DNA of 64,000 nt from Linanthus parryae (GCA_023055425.1 JALGPY010000007.1:13960001-14024000), one strand, 5' to 3'; shown: positions 1 to 11,867, counted from the stretch's first letter. Numbers and translations: made by a program. Notes: generated by a model not told the origin, from the letters alone.

Positions 1-2
1 CA

Positions 3-2447
3 GTGATGCCATTTGGTCTGACCAATGCACCTGCAGTGTTTATGGATCTGATGAACCGGGTAATGAGGCCATTTCTGGATCAATTCGTAGTAGTCTTTAT
101 CGATGACATCCTTGTGTACTCGAGGAGCGAGGAGGATCACGAGGAACATCTGAGAGAGGTGCTGCAGACTCTGAGACAAGAACAATTGTATGCCAAGCTG
201 TCTAAATGCGAGTTCTGGTTGGATCGTGTTCCATTCTTGGGTCACATCATTTCAAAGGAGGGGATATCAGTGGACCCAGGAAAGATCTCAGCGGTTAAGG
301 ACTGGCCAACACCGAAGAACGTGTCTGAAATAAGGAGTTTCCTTGGCTTAGCGGGTTACTATCGGCGCTTTGTGAAAGACTTCTCCAAGATTGCCAGACC
401 ACTGACTACGCTAACGAAGAAAGCGGTGAAGTATCAGTGGGACGATAGCTGTGAAGAAGCATTTCAAACTCTAAAAGAGAAGCTGACTACGGCACCAGTG
501 CTAGCTCTACCAAACAACTCTGGCGAGTTTGAAGTATACAGCGATGCATCGAAGAAAGGGCTAGGGTGCGTGCTTATGCAAGACAGAAGGGTAATTGCAT
601 ATGCCTCAAGGCAATTGAAACCACATGAGGAGAACTATGCCACACATGACTTGGAGTTGGCAGCAATAGTGTTCGCGCTGAAGATATGGAGACACCATTT
701 GTACGGGGCTGTTTGCAAGCTCTATACGGACCATAGAAGCCTGAAGTATATCTTCACCCAGAATGAGCTGAACAACAGACAACGAAGATGGCTAGAGATT
801 ATCAAGGACTATGACTTGCGTATTCAGTACCACGAAGGAAAGGCAAATGTAGTTGCCGATGCGTTAAGTCGTAAGTCGAGCCATGCGGTGAATACCATGA
901 TAGCCTTGCCAAGATGGCTATGTCGCGAGTTCGAGAAGCTCGAAATTGAAGTGGTAGAACAAGGAACAGTACAGGGCCTACTTGGAAGCATGAAAGTTGT
1001 ACCAGACTTATTTGAAGAAATAAGAAGCAATCAAGCCGGAGACATCAAGCTCGAAAGGATCAGGAAGAAGATTGCAGCAGGAGAAGCCAAGGACTTCAAG
1101 ATTCATGACGATGGGAGCATTCGCTACAAGGGAAGGTGGTGTGTACCGCTAAAGTGCGCAGAAACTAAGGAGAAGTTAATGTGCGAGGCGCACAACACGC
1201 CTTATTCTGTTCATCCTGGGGGCGACAAACTCTACAAGGACCTGAAGAAGACGTTTTGGTGGCCTAACATGAAGAAGGAGGTTGCAGAATTTGTAGCCCG
1301 ATGTTTGACCTGTCAGAAGGTAAAGTTCGAGCACAAGAGAATGGGAGGCTTAGTTCAGCCACTGGATGTCCCAGTTTGGAAATGGGATTCCATCTCGATG
1401 GATTTCGTGACTGCCCTGCCAACATCAAGGAATGGACTCAATCAGATATGGGTAGTGGTGGATAGATTGACCAAGACAGCAAGGTTCATTCCAATGAAGG
1501 ACACATGGACCATGGAGCAAAGAGCTGATGCGTACGTCAAGAATATAGTGAGGTATCATGGGGTTCCAAGCTCGATAATCTCTGACAGGGACCCTAATTT
1601 CCTCTCTCATTTCTGGAAGGCTCTTCAAGAAGCATTGGGAACCCAACTAAGATTCAGTACAGCATTCCACCCAGCTACGGATGGACAAACAGAAAGGACC
1701 ATTCAGACATTGGAGGACATGCTACGGGCTTGTGTTATGGATTTCCAAGGATCATGGGTTGACAAGTTACCACTGATAGAGTTCTCGTACAACAACAGCT
1801 ATCACGCCAGCATAGGCATGGCACCCCACGAAGCTTTGTACGGGAGGGAGTGTCGAACGCCTCTATGTTGGAATGACATCAGCGAAACAGTGGTGATAGG
1901 CCCACAAATGATCGAAGAAATGACAGATCAAGTACGACTCATCCAGCAAAGAATGAAGGCAGCACAAGACAGACAGAAGTCCTATGCAGACCAGAAAAGG
2001 AGACCATTGGAGTTCAAAGTGGGTGAAAAGGCGTTTCTTAAAGTTTCGCATACAAAGGGAATAACAAGATTCAATCAGAAAGGGAAGCGGAGCCCAAAGT
2101 TCATTGGGCCATACGACATCCTTGAGAGAATTGGAGAAGTTGCATACCGTCTAGACCTACCTTCTAATTTGGGACGTGTACACAATGTCTTTCACGTATC
2201 ACAGCTAAAGAAGTATGTGCCCGATTCATCCCACGTGTTGGATCCCGAACCGATTGAGTTAGATCCGTCTTTGACATATGAAGAGCATCCTATCAAAATC
2301 CTCGACACCAAGACAAGAGACACACGTACCAAGAGCGTTAAGCTAGTGAAAGTCCTATGGACTAACCATCAGACGGAAGAGGCCACTTGGGAAGCAGAGG
2401 ATGAAATGAGAAAGAAGTATCCGCACCTCTTTGTAGAGGAAGACTGA
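3..2447 (+). CDS. Ty3/gypsy chromovirus Pol polyprotein, 3' part (RT-RNase H-integrase-chromodomain)
   Basis: This is the C-terminal 814 residues of a gypsy Pol, and the frame is open to the left window edge, so Gag, protease and early RT lie outside. In order: RT palm with FIDDIL (residues 32-37); RNase H with the first acidic residue in YSDAS (D181) and the TDHRSL block; integrase HHCC zinc finger (VHPGGDKLY, then CLTCQ); integrase catalytic core with D in SMDFV (467), D in ISDRD (528) and E in QTERT; and a C-terminal chromodomain-like segment (KVLWTNH, EEATWE). No stop or frameshift is seen, so it could be recently active. The chromodomain, the long LTR and the TGTAATACCCC terminus suggest the Tekay/Del lineage. 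The lineage is inferred; Ty3/gypsy identity is secure. Confidence 0.95.
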   Translation: MMPFGLTNAPAVFMDLMNRVMRPFLDQFVVVFIDDILVYSRSEEDHEEHLREVLQTLRQEQLYAKLSKCEFWLDRVPFLGHIISKEGISVDPGKISAVKDWPTPKNVSEIRSFLGLAGYYRRFVKDFSKIARPLTTLTKKAVKYQWDDSCEEAFQTLKEKLTTAPVLALPNNSGEFEVYSDASKKGLGCVLMQDRRVIAYASRQLKPHEENYATHDLELAAIVFALKIWRHHLYGAVCKLYTDHRSLKYIFTQNELNNRQRRWLEIIKDYDLRIQYHEGKANVVADALSRKSSHAVNTMIALPRWLCREFEKLEIEVVEQGTVQGLLGSMKVVPDLFEEIRSNQAGDIKLERIRKKIAAGEAKDFKIHDDGSIRYKGRWCVPLKCAETKEKLMCEAHNTPYSVHPGGDKLYKDLKKTFWWPNMKKEVAEFVARCLTCQKVKFEHKRMGGLVQPLDVPVWKWDSISMDFVTALPTSRNGLNQIWVVVDRLTKTARFIPMKDTWTMEQRADAYVKNIVRYHGVPSSIISDRDPNFLSHFWKALQEALGTQLRFSTAFHPATDGQTERTIQTLEDMLRACVMDFQGSWVDKLPLIEFSYNNSYHASIGMAPHEALYGRECRTPLCWNDISETVVIGPQMIEEMTDQVRLIQQRMKAAQDRQKSYADQKRRPLEFKVGEKAFLKVSHTKGITRFNQKGKRSPKFIGPYDILERIGEVAYRLDLPSNLGRVHNVFHVSQLKKYVPDSSHVLDPEPIELDPSLTYEEHPIKILDTKTRDTRTKSVKLVKVLWTNHQTEEATWEAEDEMRKKYPHLFVEED

Positions 2448-2690
2448 GTTCCGAGGACGTCACTCCTCTAAGGGGGAGAGGAATGAAACCCTTTAGTTTT
2501 CGTAGCCTTAATCCTTGTGCCACATCGAACTAGATATTAATGCAAATAATATATTGTGTGTGTGTTGACTGTTCCTACATATCATATTACGGGAATTGGC
2601 TGTTGTGATACATATAAAATCCTATATTAGCATTTTGTGGATTAGTTGGTTTGCGCTTCGAGGACGAAGCTCTGTTTAAGGGGGGAAGGA
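2448..2690 (+). other. gypsy 3' untranslated region with polypurine tract(s)
   Basis: This non-coding segment lies between the pol stop and the LTR. The polypurine tract that directly primes at the LTR is at 2678-2690 (AAGGGGGGAAGGA), followed by TG at 2691. A second, very similar module lies at about 2451-2490: a CGAGGACG motif followed by TAAGGGGGAGAGGAATG. The same order, CGAGGACG then an oligo-G purine run, recurs at 2659-2690. The segment thus carries two PPT-like blocks about 200 bp apart. Confidence 0.7.
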
Positions 2691-2869
2691 TGTAATACCC
2701 CGTTTTTATAGGGGTAACAAGTGACTTTTCGTATAGTTATATGTTAATTACATAGCGAAAGGGGAAGTAGTTGTCATTTCAAATAGTATTTGCTAGTCAA
2801 GATTTGGGGGTAGAAATTGTAGTTGGAAGAAGCTAGAAATCCTAGTGAGCAATTTGATATAAGATAATT

Positions 2870-2870
2870 A

Positions 2871-2909
<39 letters not shown>

Positions 2910-2913
2910 AAGA
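2870..2913 (+). repeat. (AAT)n / poly(A) microsatellite in the gypsy LTR
   Basis: About ten AAT/ATA units run into an oligo-A tract just upstream of the C-rich part of the LTR. This is a simple repeat and no function is seen. Confidence 0.8.
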
Positions 2914-4884
2914 AAGGAACAGACCCCTATACGGGGTGAGTCTCCCCAGGCCTTCTTCTCTTCTCCTCCCTCTTCATATACTGCTCCCCCTCCTCCTTCT
3001 GCTCACCCCCATCACCCGAAACCACCCCCAACGCCAGCACCATCCCCGACACCACCATCCCACCCTCCATCTCTCCCTCTCTGCCTCCTTCTCCCTTGGT
3101 CGAACAGAAAAGAGAGAGAACCAGCAGCAGCAACAGTGGCCTTCGGCCACTGCAACAATCGCCGCCGGAAAACCCAACGGGGAAAAGCTACGCCGCCATA
3201 GCCACCTCCATCCCCACAGCCTCCATCACGAACCCTCTCTCCCTCTATCTCTCTCCCTCTCCCCTGTTTTGCCCAACGAAAAGCAGAGGAAGCAGCAGCG
3301 GCGGCAAAGCCGCTGCCTCCCCCGTCGGCGACGACACCACCATCACCACCTCCTCCACCACCTACTCCCTGTCTCTCCCCTCAGTCTCCCTCCTCTCCTC
3401 TCTTCCTCGCGACCCAGAGAGGATCACAGCAGCAGAAGCAACAACTTCGTCAAGTCACCGCCGCTATCGCCGGACCTCCATTTTTGCCGGCGAAGCTTCA
3501 AGCCCGGCAAAATTAGCAACACCCAGCCCTTAGGATTGCTTCCCATCGCCTCCGGGAAGTACGAGGACACTCGCAGCACGCTCGAACCTAGCCCAGGTCG
3601 CCGGAATCATCACGAGCAAACGCCACCGCCGACCCATTCGACGGCAAGCTCGAATCGGTCCGTTTCTCGACCGTTTTCAGAAATTTTCGGCTCGGGTACA
3701 CTCTAAATCCCCTAATTAGTCATTTTATGCAATCAGAATCGATAGTTGAGCCTTGAATCCATACTTATATTGATCGATTTGATAGTTTACGTATAGGGGG
3801 TGAAAAGTGTCTTTTCTTACAACTTGAGGGTATAATCTGTAATTTATCAGAACTGTTTATAGCTATGAGAAGGGGGCTGTTTTGTACATTCTGAAAAGCA
3901 GAGGGTATTTATTGTGGCATATGAGACTGTAATTTTGGTAGGGGATTAATTGTTTCTTTTATAGAAATATTGGTTACATAATTTTGTATGTATGTATATA
4001 TATATATATATGTATGAAAATATTAAAGATATGAAATTTAAAGTTAATTTCCAAACTTCTAATTATTAAAAATATAAATAACTTGGATAATGTAATTTTA
4101 CAATAAATGGTTGCTATAAAGTAAAGTAGAGTCGTTTAATACACTAAGCCTATATATATATTCAATAATTAATATCGGTTTTTACTTAATTAGTTAATCT
4201 CAAAATATTGTAAGTTGATATTTTAAATAAATTAATTATCTAAATATCGTCTAAGGGTGAAATAGGTTATGAATAAATTTGAGAAATATTTATGAATAGT
4301 TTATTTAACTAATATCTTTATCTAAAAGTTAAAAATATTTATTTCTCATACTTATAAGTATATATTATATCACACTTGTTTCTTAAATAAATATTTTATG
4401 ATGTCATCTCATCAACAAGTTAGTATATAGTCTTTTTATTTCACTATTAAGAATATGTTCCCAATAGTTAATTTCATTAATTAAATAATTTCTTTGCTAT
4501 AAATAATTTATTCTAGAAAAGTTAAATATAATTGTTAAAATATTGAGAATAAAATGTGGTTCTTTATAATAAAGTCTAAACTAATGTTTTCCTATTGTGG
4601 AATTTATACTTGGGGAAATTCTAAAAAGTAACTATATTATTCTTTTCACTATTTAAAGTGCAAATGTATTATTTGTAAAATTTAATAGTAAAATTATATA
4701 ATTATAATTTAAGGGTATGATTATTGCAAGCTAAGCACACTCTTGACAATTATAACCACAAAGGAAGGTTTAGGCGTCGTATTAAATTAAATTGGACTTT
4801 CTCACGTCGTTACTTGCATAGTCAGACTCTCGACTAATTAGAAAATTATAAATTTGTAGGTGACGAATTTGTAGACGAGGGATA

Positions 4885-6322
4885 TGTTGGAATAGATGCC
4901 CTAGAGGCAATCGTAGATTTAGTATGAACAATGTTTTGGCTAGAATATTCATTTATTATTTATGGCGATATTTAATATAATGAAGTCCTTAGATAAATTG
5001 TGTTATTTATCTTAAATATCCCTAGTCCATTATATTGATTAATAGGACAATCAAATATAGACTAGTATGTGGGTAGATTGATATGGAGATATCAAGTCTA
5101 ACACATGGGTATGCATTAGGAGTAATGGCATACTGGATTGACCCACAACGAAAAGGATACATTAGATTATGTGAAGTCACAATCGCTTTTCGTAGTGCTA
5201 ATATTATTGCAATCCTTAGACTTGAAGTCACTAGATACTCTAGTTGTGAAATATCGCGCTTTGATGTTATCAAACGTTACACCGTAACTGGGTAATCATA
5301 AAGGTGGCTATCGGGCGTGGTAGGAAGCAAGCTTAGAGATCGTAGTGATGTAGATAGGATTTGTCCCTCCCACATAATGGGAGTAAATATCCACGGCCAC
5401 TCGAGGGATGAGGCTTATTGAATGTCTGGCCAGACTCAGATAAATTAATATGGAGATATTAATGTTATCTGCAAGCATAAGCGTATTCCCATGATCGAGA
5501 AACTATGGATTGGATATACGAGTGTGACTATTTATGTCTCGTGTCCAATCCGGATATGGAGACAAAGGGATAATGCAATATGATATATTGGGCACAAAGG
5601 TTTGTCGGGATCACTGACTATTTCTATTGGTTGGATTGCATGGATGTGTTGCTAGACACCGCTCCATGTTAGTAATAGTTACTACCAACTATATAGAAAC
5701 CTATGGGGTCACACGTCAAATAGAGTAGAGCTAGATTTGGGATTAATTAATATGGATTAATTAATAGAAGGATCATTGTGCAACACCTTGCAAACTTAGT
5801 AGGACTAATTTGCAAGGAAGGGAATAGTTCTAGTCCTACTAGAACAAGAAAACTCTTTTATGGAAACAACAAGGAGTTGTTGGAGTATATAAAGGAGGCT
5901 CTAGCTTCCTTCCCACTACATGAGTTATTGGTCATAACACACAAAGAGTGGGAGAGAGCAAAAGAGAGAGCAAGACAAGAGCTAGGGCCGAAACCCTAGC
6001 CCCGTCCGCCCCCTTACCCGACGGCAAGAAGGGAGGCCGCTCCTCCTTCGTTGCCTTGTTGCTTGGTTGCTTTGATCTTCATCCCTCTTCCTCCAAGGTT
6101 CAAGCTAGCACTTGATTGAAGGAAGAATCTAGATCTCACCTCTAGACGTGGATCAACCGTAGAGACGAGGACATCATTCTTCGTGTGATCTCACAAATCA
6201 AAAAGGTACACATCTTCTATGTCCTTAATCATGTTATGATGTCTCTTCCTGTGATCCTTGGTGGGCTTTGAGTAGGATTAAATTTTGTTATTCCGCTGCG
6301 TTACCTACGTCAAAACCCAACA
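4885..6322 (+). repeat. copia 5' LTR
   Basis: It runs from TGTTGGAATAGATG to ...AAACCCAACA and is 1438 bp. It carries a TATA box at 5886-5893, and downstream of it a purine-rich stretch and a CCGAAACCCTAG (telo-box-like) motif near 5988-6000. Confidence 0.96.
5886..5893 (+). promoter_or_regulatory. TATA box of the copia 5' LTR
   Basis: TATATAAA lies 437 bp before the LTR end, so transcription should begin near 5915-5925. That puts U3 at about 4885-5918 and R-U5 at about 5919-6322. The start site is inferred from TATA spacing only. The 3' LTR copy of this box is at 12881-12888. Confidence 0.65.
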
Positions 6323-6323
6323 G

Positions 6324-6341
6324 TGGTATCAGAGCCTGGTT
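6324..6341 (+). other. copia primer-binding site (initiator tRNA-Met)
   Basis: TGGTATCAGAGCCTGGTT begins one base after the LTR. It matches the standard complement of the 3' end of plant initiator tRNA-Met used by copia elements to prime minus-strand synthesis. Confidence 0.93.
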
Positions 6342-7929
6342 GTAGAGCATAACATGATATTATGTGTTTACGATTTCAGTTCATACACCGTATTATTGTT
6401 TATTACGCGAAAACTGAAAAATTGGCATAGTAGATGCAATATTGAATTTGATTCAATCAAACAAGACCCAATTTAACATTGGATGTTAGAATTGGTGAGT
6501 TTAATCACATAGGATGTGAATAATTGGGTTCTTGAAAAATTAGGGTTCATGGGCACATGATTGAAAAGGGGTTTTCAATTATGGAAACAAAATTATGGAA
6601 TTAAATCCATAAGGAAACAACCTTGCTTGGGCAACAAGGAAGGAGGAAGGGGACTAGGGCCGAAACCCTAGCCGCCCGCCCCTCCCTTGGGCGCCAAGCA
6701 AGGCCGCGGCCCCCTTAGGCGTGCGGCGGTCCTAGGGTTCGGGCCACTTGTTGGCTTGGACCCTTTGGACCGTTGTGAAACCCTAGTTACCCAATATTAT
6801 TAAAATTAAACAAGCGCGTTAAAAATTGGTTTTAACTGTATTATGTGCTTTATTGCATGGTGGATGGATATGGCCTAGGATTGTGGATGTTTATTGTTTT
6901 GTGGTTTGGTTTACGGCCTGCGAGCTGATCAAATTAATGTAATAATTAATTAAGTTTTACGGCCTGCGAGTCGTTCTTTTTCTCCTCGACATGTGAGGCT
7001 TTTATTATTTATTTATTCTAGATGTTAGGCTAGAATTAGAAATATTTAGATGATAGCCAAGAGCATGGAGAAGAAGACCGGAGAACCAAAGGAGCCAAAA
7101 GACATCCCTAGGCGCGCAGCTATGGTGGAGCACATGGAGATGAGCTCGGCACTTTAGGGCAATTAGATATTATCATTGGCTTGATAATATCATTAGTCTA
7201 GAGGCCATATCCATGCCACGTTTTTTTATTTTGTGGATGTTTATTATACATGCCTTGTTATTTATTTTGTGTGTATGGCGCTACAAGCAAAACGATAACA
7301 AGATAATAATAAACAAGGTTGGTCTTTTATTGTGGATAGCCCAATCCAAATAAGTAGACCATGTTGATAAAGATCAACCAAACAAATTAAAAAGAAATCC
7401 CTCAATTAAATATTGCGTTTTGCCTTCTCTTGCCAAAACACCCTTCATGATCGTGGACTATTAAAATTCGGGCTTGCCAAAGCAAGGCGATTTTAATTTT
7501 TCATGATGTGTTGCGGACGACGCAAGCTAGTAATGCGTGTATGTTGAAAACAAGAGGTTGGACGCAACTAGGCAAGAATCAATTGGGTTGATGAGCTTAG
7601 AGGCATGACAATTAGGAGTTATCCAATTGGATAAAGAATAAAAGGAATTTATTCACCTAATTGGACCAAGAGTTGCATGGGATGCAATTGGAATGGTTCC
7701 TACCTAAATAACCAATTCTTGGGTGACTTGCCAAAGCAAGCTCAAGAAGAAGTGAAATAAGGATCTTGGACCCACTAGAAAGTATAAAGATATTTTCCGC
7801 TTTAATGGTGAGGGCTATTAAACCGAGAAAAATAGTGGGAGCTATATTTGATGATCTAGCCATTGTTAAATATAGTCAAATTGTTCAAAATACTAAAATA
7901 GCATATTTCTCGTTTTTGTAGAATTCCAA
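6342..7929 (+). other. copia untranslated leader
   Basis: About 1.6 kb separates the primer site and the gag start, which is long for a copia element. No convincing ORF is seen; the longest are short shadows. A GC-rich block at about 6655-6735 (CCGAAACCCTAGCC followed by CCGCCC-type sequence) resembles the LTR block at about 5985-6015, so part of the leader looks related to LTR sequence. The leader probably holds packaging and dimerisation signals, which I cannot delimit. Confidence 0.7.
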
Positions 7930-10900
7930 ATGGCAAACAACAACGCATCGAGTTCATCCCTACGATCTGTCCTTGAGAAGGATAAATTGTCTGGAACAAA
8001 TTTCCTTGACTGGTACAGAAACTTGAGGATTGTCCTCAAGCAAGAAAAGAAGCTGTACGTCTTGGACACTCCAATTCCAGACCCACCACAAGATGAGTCT
8101 CTATTAGCGGAAGTAAGGGCACGTCAGAAACATATTGATGATTCTAATGACGTGACTTGCCTCATGCTTTGTACCATGACTGGTGAGCTTCAGAAGCAAC
8201 ACGAGAACATGGAAGCCTATGATATGATCATACACATGAAACAATTGTTTCAGGAACAGGCAAGGCATGAGCGCTATGAAGTGTCTAAAGCATTGTTCAA
8301 AAGTAGTCTTGCAGAGGGGAATCCAGTAGGTCCTCATGTACTCCGAATGATCGGGTACATAGAGAACCTTGAGAGACTGGGGTTCCCACTCGGCCAGGAC
8401 TTGGCGACTGATCTCGTCTTGCAATCGTTGCCTGACAGTTATAATCAGTTCATCATGAACTATAATATGAATGAGATCAACAAGTCTTTGCCAGACCTAT
8501 TGAACATGCTAAAGACAGCTGAGCAAAGCATCAATAAAGGCAAGGGCAAGGCCATAATGATGGTACACAAGAAGAAGGGCAAGTCAGTTGCATCTACTTC
8601 AAAAGGAAAACGCAAGAAAGTTGCGAAGTCCAAGGAAGCCCTAAAGCCTAGTGGAGGCGTGGCTAAAGGTGAGTGTCACTACTGCAGCCAGCCGGGTCAC
8701 TGGAGGAGGAATTACCCTAAATATCTGGAGGATAAGAAGCTTGGAATAGTGATTCCACCACCACCAGGTATTTATGTTATAGACATCAATCTCTCTATTT
8801 CATCATCCCGGGTATTAGATACCGGATGTGGTTCTCACATTTGTCGTAATGTGCAGGATTTGAAAAGAAGTAGAAGATTGCGAAAAGGGGAGATAGACTT
8901 GCGCGTCGGGAATGGAGCAAGGGTTGCTGCATTAGCTGTAGGCGTTTATGAGCTATCTTTGCCTTCTGGACTTATTTTAGAATTAGACAATTGCTTTTAT
9001 GTGCCTGCTATGAGCAGAAACATTATTTCCGTTTCTTGTTTGGACGAGAAAGGTTTTTCTATTTCAATAAAGGACAAGTGTTGCTCCATTTATTTTGATA
9101 GTATGCACTATTGTAGTGCGCATTTGTCTAATGGATTGTATATCCTTGATCTAAATAATCCAATCTATAACATAAATACTAAAAGGATTAAAACTAACGA
9201 TTTAAATCCTACATATCTATGGCACTGTCGTTTAGGCCATATAAACGAGAAACGCATATCTAGACTCCATAAGGATGGACTTCTAGACTCATTTGATTTG
9301 GAATCATATGAGACATGTGAATCTTGTTTATTGGGAAAAATGACAAAGTCCCCTTTCAATAAGAAAGGTGAGCGGACTAGTGAGTTATTGGCACTCATAC
9401 ATACTGATGTATGCGGACCATTCCCCACGCCTGCCAGAGGTGGTTATACCTACTTCATCACATTTACTGATGATTTCAGTAGATATGGATTTGTATACCT
9501 TATGAAGGCCAAATCCGAATCCTTTGAATTGTTCAAAGAATTCAAGAGTGAAGTAGAGAAGCAACTTGGCAAGAGTATTAAAGCCCTACGATCGGATCGT
9601 GGAGGAGAATACTTAAGCCAAGAGTTTGATGAGTATCTTAGGGAGTGTGGGATAGTATCCCAGCTCACTCCACCCGGAACACCACAATGGAATGGTGTAT
9701 CTGAGAGGAGGAATCGCACTCTATTAGATATGGTGCGATCTATGATGTCTCAAACAGATCTTCCGATATCCTTTTGGGGACATGCTCTAATGACGGCAGC
9801 TTTTACCATTAACCGTGTTCCATCCAAATCAGTCATGAAGACGCCATATGAGATATGGACTGGGAGGCGTCCCATAGTGTCGTTTATGAAGATTTGGGGC
9901 TGCGACGTGTATGTAAAGCGTTTACAAACAGACAAGCTCGGGCCTAAAGCGGATAAGTGTAAGTTTGTGGGATATCCTAAGGAAACTAAAGGATATTACT
10001 TCTATAACCCTACCGAAAACAAAGTGTTTGTTGCTCGGACCGGCGTGTTTCTGGAAAGAGAACTAGTCTCTAAAGAAGCAAGTGGGAGGGTTGTAGAACT
10101 TGAAGAAATTCATGAACCACAAACCACTGAACCAATAATGGAACATGAACAGGAACCACAAGAAGTTGTGGAAGAACCTGTTCAAGTAACACAGGAACTC
10201 CGTAGATCAGGTAGAGTGCGTCATGAGCCAGAGAGGTATGGACTCCTCGTGACTGAGCCCGATGACGTACCACTCATGGATGATGAGCCTGCAAACTATG
10301 GAGAAGCCATGAGTGGCCCAGACTCTAAGAAGTGGCTGGAAGCCATGAGATCCGAAATGGATTCCATGTACACCAACAAAGTATGGACTTTGGTGGAACC
10401 ACCCGAAGGGGCTCGACCCATAGGGTGCAAGTGGGTCTTCAAGAAGAAGACCGACATGGATGGCAAGGTAGTTGCCTACAAAGGGCGATTGGTGGCCAAA
10501 GGTTATAGACAGATTCATGGTATTGACTATGATGAGACCTTTTCACCAGTCGCCATGACTAAATCCATTCGAATCTTACTTGCTATTGCAGCATACTACG
10601 ACTATGAGATTTGGCAAATGGATGTCAAAACAGCGTTCCTTTATGGGAACCTCCTTGAGGATGTGTACATGACACAACCAGAGGGTTTTGAGGATCCAGA
10701 GAATGCCAATAAAGTCTGTAAGCTGCAAAGATCCATTTATGGATTAAAGCAAGCTTCTAGGAGCTGGAATCGACGTTTTGATGACGCGGTCAAAGAGTTT
10801 GGCTTCATCAAGAACGAAGATGAGCCTTGTGTTTACAAGAAGGTTAGTGGGAGCTCTATAGTGTTTCTGGTCTTGTATGTGGATGACATACTAATCATTG

Positions 10901-11865
10901 GCAATGATATTCCTACTCTGCAATCTGTTAAAGATTGGCTAGGAAAGTGCTTTGAAATGAAAGACTTAGGAGACGCAGCCTTTATACTTGGTATAAAGAT
11001 CTATAGAGATAGATCTAATAGGTTGCTTGGCCTAAGTCAGAGTACATATATTGACAAGGTGTTGAAGAGGTTCAACATGCAAGATTCCAAGAAGGGATTC
11101 TTGCCCATGTCACATGGAGTCACTCTGTCCAAGAATGACTGTCCCTCCAACGAGATGGAGAAGGACCGCATGAGCAGGATACCCTATGCTTCAGCCATAG
11201 GATCCATCATGTACGCCATGCTATGTACTAGACCAGACGTATCATACGCGTTGAGTATGGTGAGCAGATATCAGTCCAATCCGGGTGAGAGTCACTGGAT
11301 TGCTGTCAAGAACATCCTAAAGTACTTGAGAAGAACTAAGGATGTGTTCTTGATATTTGGAGGAATGGAAGAGCTAAGTGTAAAGGGTTACACTGACGCA
11401 AGCTTCCAAACCGACAAGGATGATTACAGATCGCAGTCTGGATACGTGTTTTGCCTGAATGGAGGAGCTGTGAGCTGGAAGAGTTCCAAGCAAGGCACAG
11501 TTGCTGATTCTACAACAGAAGCTGAGTACATTGCTGCTGCGGAAGCGGCGAAAGAGGCAGTATGGATAAAGAAGTTTATCACTGAGCTCGGTGTGGTCCC
11601 TAGCATAGTGGATCCCGTAGAGTTGTACTGTGACAACTCTGGGGCAATCGCACAGGCAAAGGAACCAAGATCGCACCAAAAGTCAAAGCATGTACTTAGG
11701 AGATTCCATCTTATTCGTGATATGATCGATCGAGGAGATGTGAAGATATGCAAGATTCCGACAGATGACAACGTGTCAGATCCGCTTACGAAACCTCTTG
11801 CGCAGCGAAAGCATGAAGGGCACGCCAGATCTATAGGCATACGAGATGCGCCAGATTGGCTCTAG
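7930..11865 (+). CDS. Ty1/copia Gag-Pol polyprotein
   Basis: A single 1311-aa ORF encodes the proteins for reverse transcription and integration. In order: Gag (residues 1 to about 245), zinc knuckle CHYCSQPGHWRRNY (249-262), protease DTGCGSH (D297), GAG-pre-integrase HHCC (HCRLGH then CESC), integrase core D,D,E (HTDVCGPF with D493; LRSDRGGEY; NGVSERRNR), RT (DVKTAF and YVDDIL, D985/D986) and RNase H (YTDASF D1156, EAEY, CDNSG). The start at 7930 follows an AAATGGC context and gives a full Gag N-terminus. Two oddities are visible. The last zinc-ligand Cys of the CX2CX4HX4C knuckle is Tyr262 (TAC at 8713-8715, one base from TGC). The RT block reads KGRLVAKGY where families usually have KARLVAKGY. 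The ORF is otherwise intact. Confidence 0.96.
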   Translation: MANNNASSSSLRSVLEKDKLSGTNFLDWYRNLRIVLKQEKKLYVLDTPIPDPPQDESLLAEVRARQKHIDDSNDVTCLMLCTMTGELQKQHENMEAYDMIIHMKQLFQEQARHERYEVSKALFKSSLAEGNPVGPHVLRMIGYIENLERLGFPLGQDLATDLVLQSLPDSYNQFIMNYNMNEINKSLPDLLNMLKTAEQSINKGKGKAIMMVHKKKGKSVASTSKGKRKKVAKSKEALKPSGGVAKGECHYCSQPGHWRRNYPKYLEDKKLGIVIPPPPGIYVIDINLSISSSRVLDTGCGSHICRNVQDLKRSRRLRKGEIDLRVGNGARVAALAVGVYELSLPSGLILELDNCFYVPAMSRNIISVSCLDEKGFSISIKDKCCSIYFDSMHYCSAHLSNGLYILDLNNPIYNINTKRIKTNDLNPTYLWHCRLGHINEKRISRLHKDGLLDSFDLESYETCESCLLGKMTKSPFNKKGERTSELLALIHTDVCGPFPTPARGGYTYFITFTDDFSRYGFVYLMKAKSESFELFKEFKSEVEKQLGKSIKALRSDRGGEYLSQEFDEYLRECGIVSQLTPPGTPQWNGVSERRNRTLLDMVRSMMSQTDLPISFWGHALMTAAFTINRVPSKSVMKTPYEIWTGRRPIVSFMKIWGCDVYVKRLQTDKLGPKADKCKFVGYPKETKGYYFYNPTENKVFVARTGVFLERELVSKEASGRVVELEEIHEPQTTEPIMEHEQEPQEVVEEPVQVTQELRRSGRVRHEPERYGLLVTEPDDVPLMDDEPANYGEAMSGPDSKKWLEAMRSEMDSMYTNKVWTLVEPPEGARPIGCKWVFKKKTDMDGKVVAYKGRLVAKGYRQIHGIDYDETFSPVAMTKSIRILLAIAAYYDYEIWQMDVKTAFLYGNLLEDVYMTQPEGFEDPENANKVCKLQRSIYGLKQASRSWNRRFDDAVKEFGFIKNEDEPCVYKKVSGSSIVFLVLYVDDILIIGNDIPTLQSVKDWLGKCFEMKDLGDAAFILGIKIYRDRSNRLLGLSQSTYIDKVLKRFNMQDSKKGFLPMSHGVTLSKNDCPSNEMEKDRMSRIPYASAIGSIMYAMLCTRPDVSYALSMVSRYQSNPGESHWIAVKNILKYLRRTKDVFLIFGGMEELSVKGYTDASFQTDKDDYRSQSGYVFCLNGGAVSWKSSKQGTVADSTTEAEYIAAAEAAKEAVWIKKFITELGVVPSIVDPVELYCDNSGAIAQAKEPRSHQKSKHVLRRFHLIRDMIDRGDVKICKIPTDDNVSDPLTKPLAQRKHEGHARSIGIRDAPDWL

Positions 11866-11867
11866 TG

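Noticed and set aside
5022..5999. Short frames in the copia LTRs (83, 70 and 73 codons), repeated at 12017-12994
   Set aside because: They are repeated only because the LTRs are identical; no domain or start context.
6324..6341. TGGTATCAGAGCC as part of a tRNA gene
   Set aside because: Only the 18-base complement of a tRNA 3' end is present, directly after an LTR. It is a primer site, as at 46982 and 63381. No tRNA gene was found.
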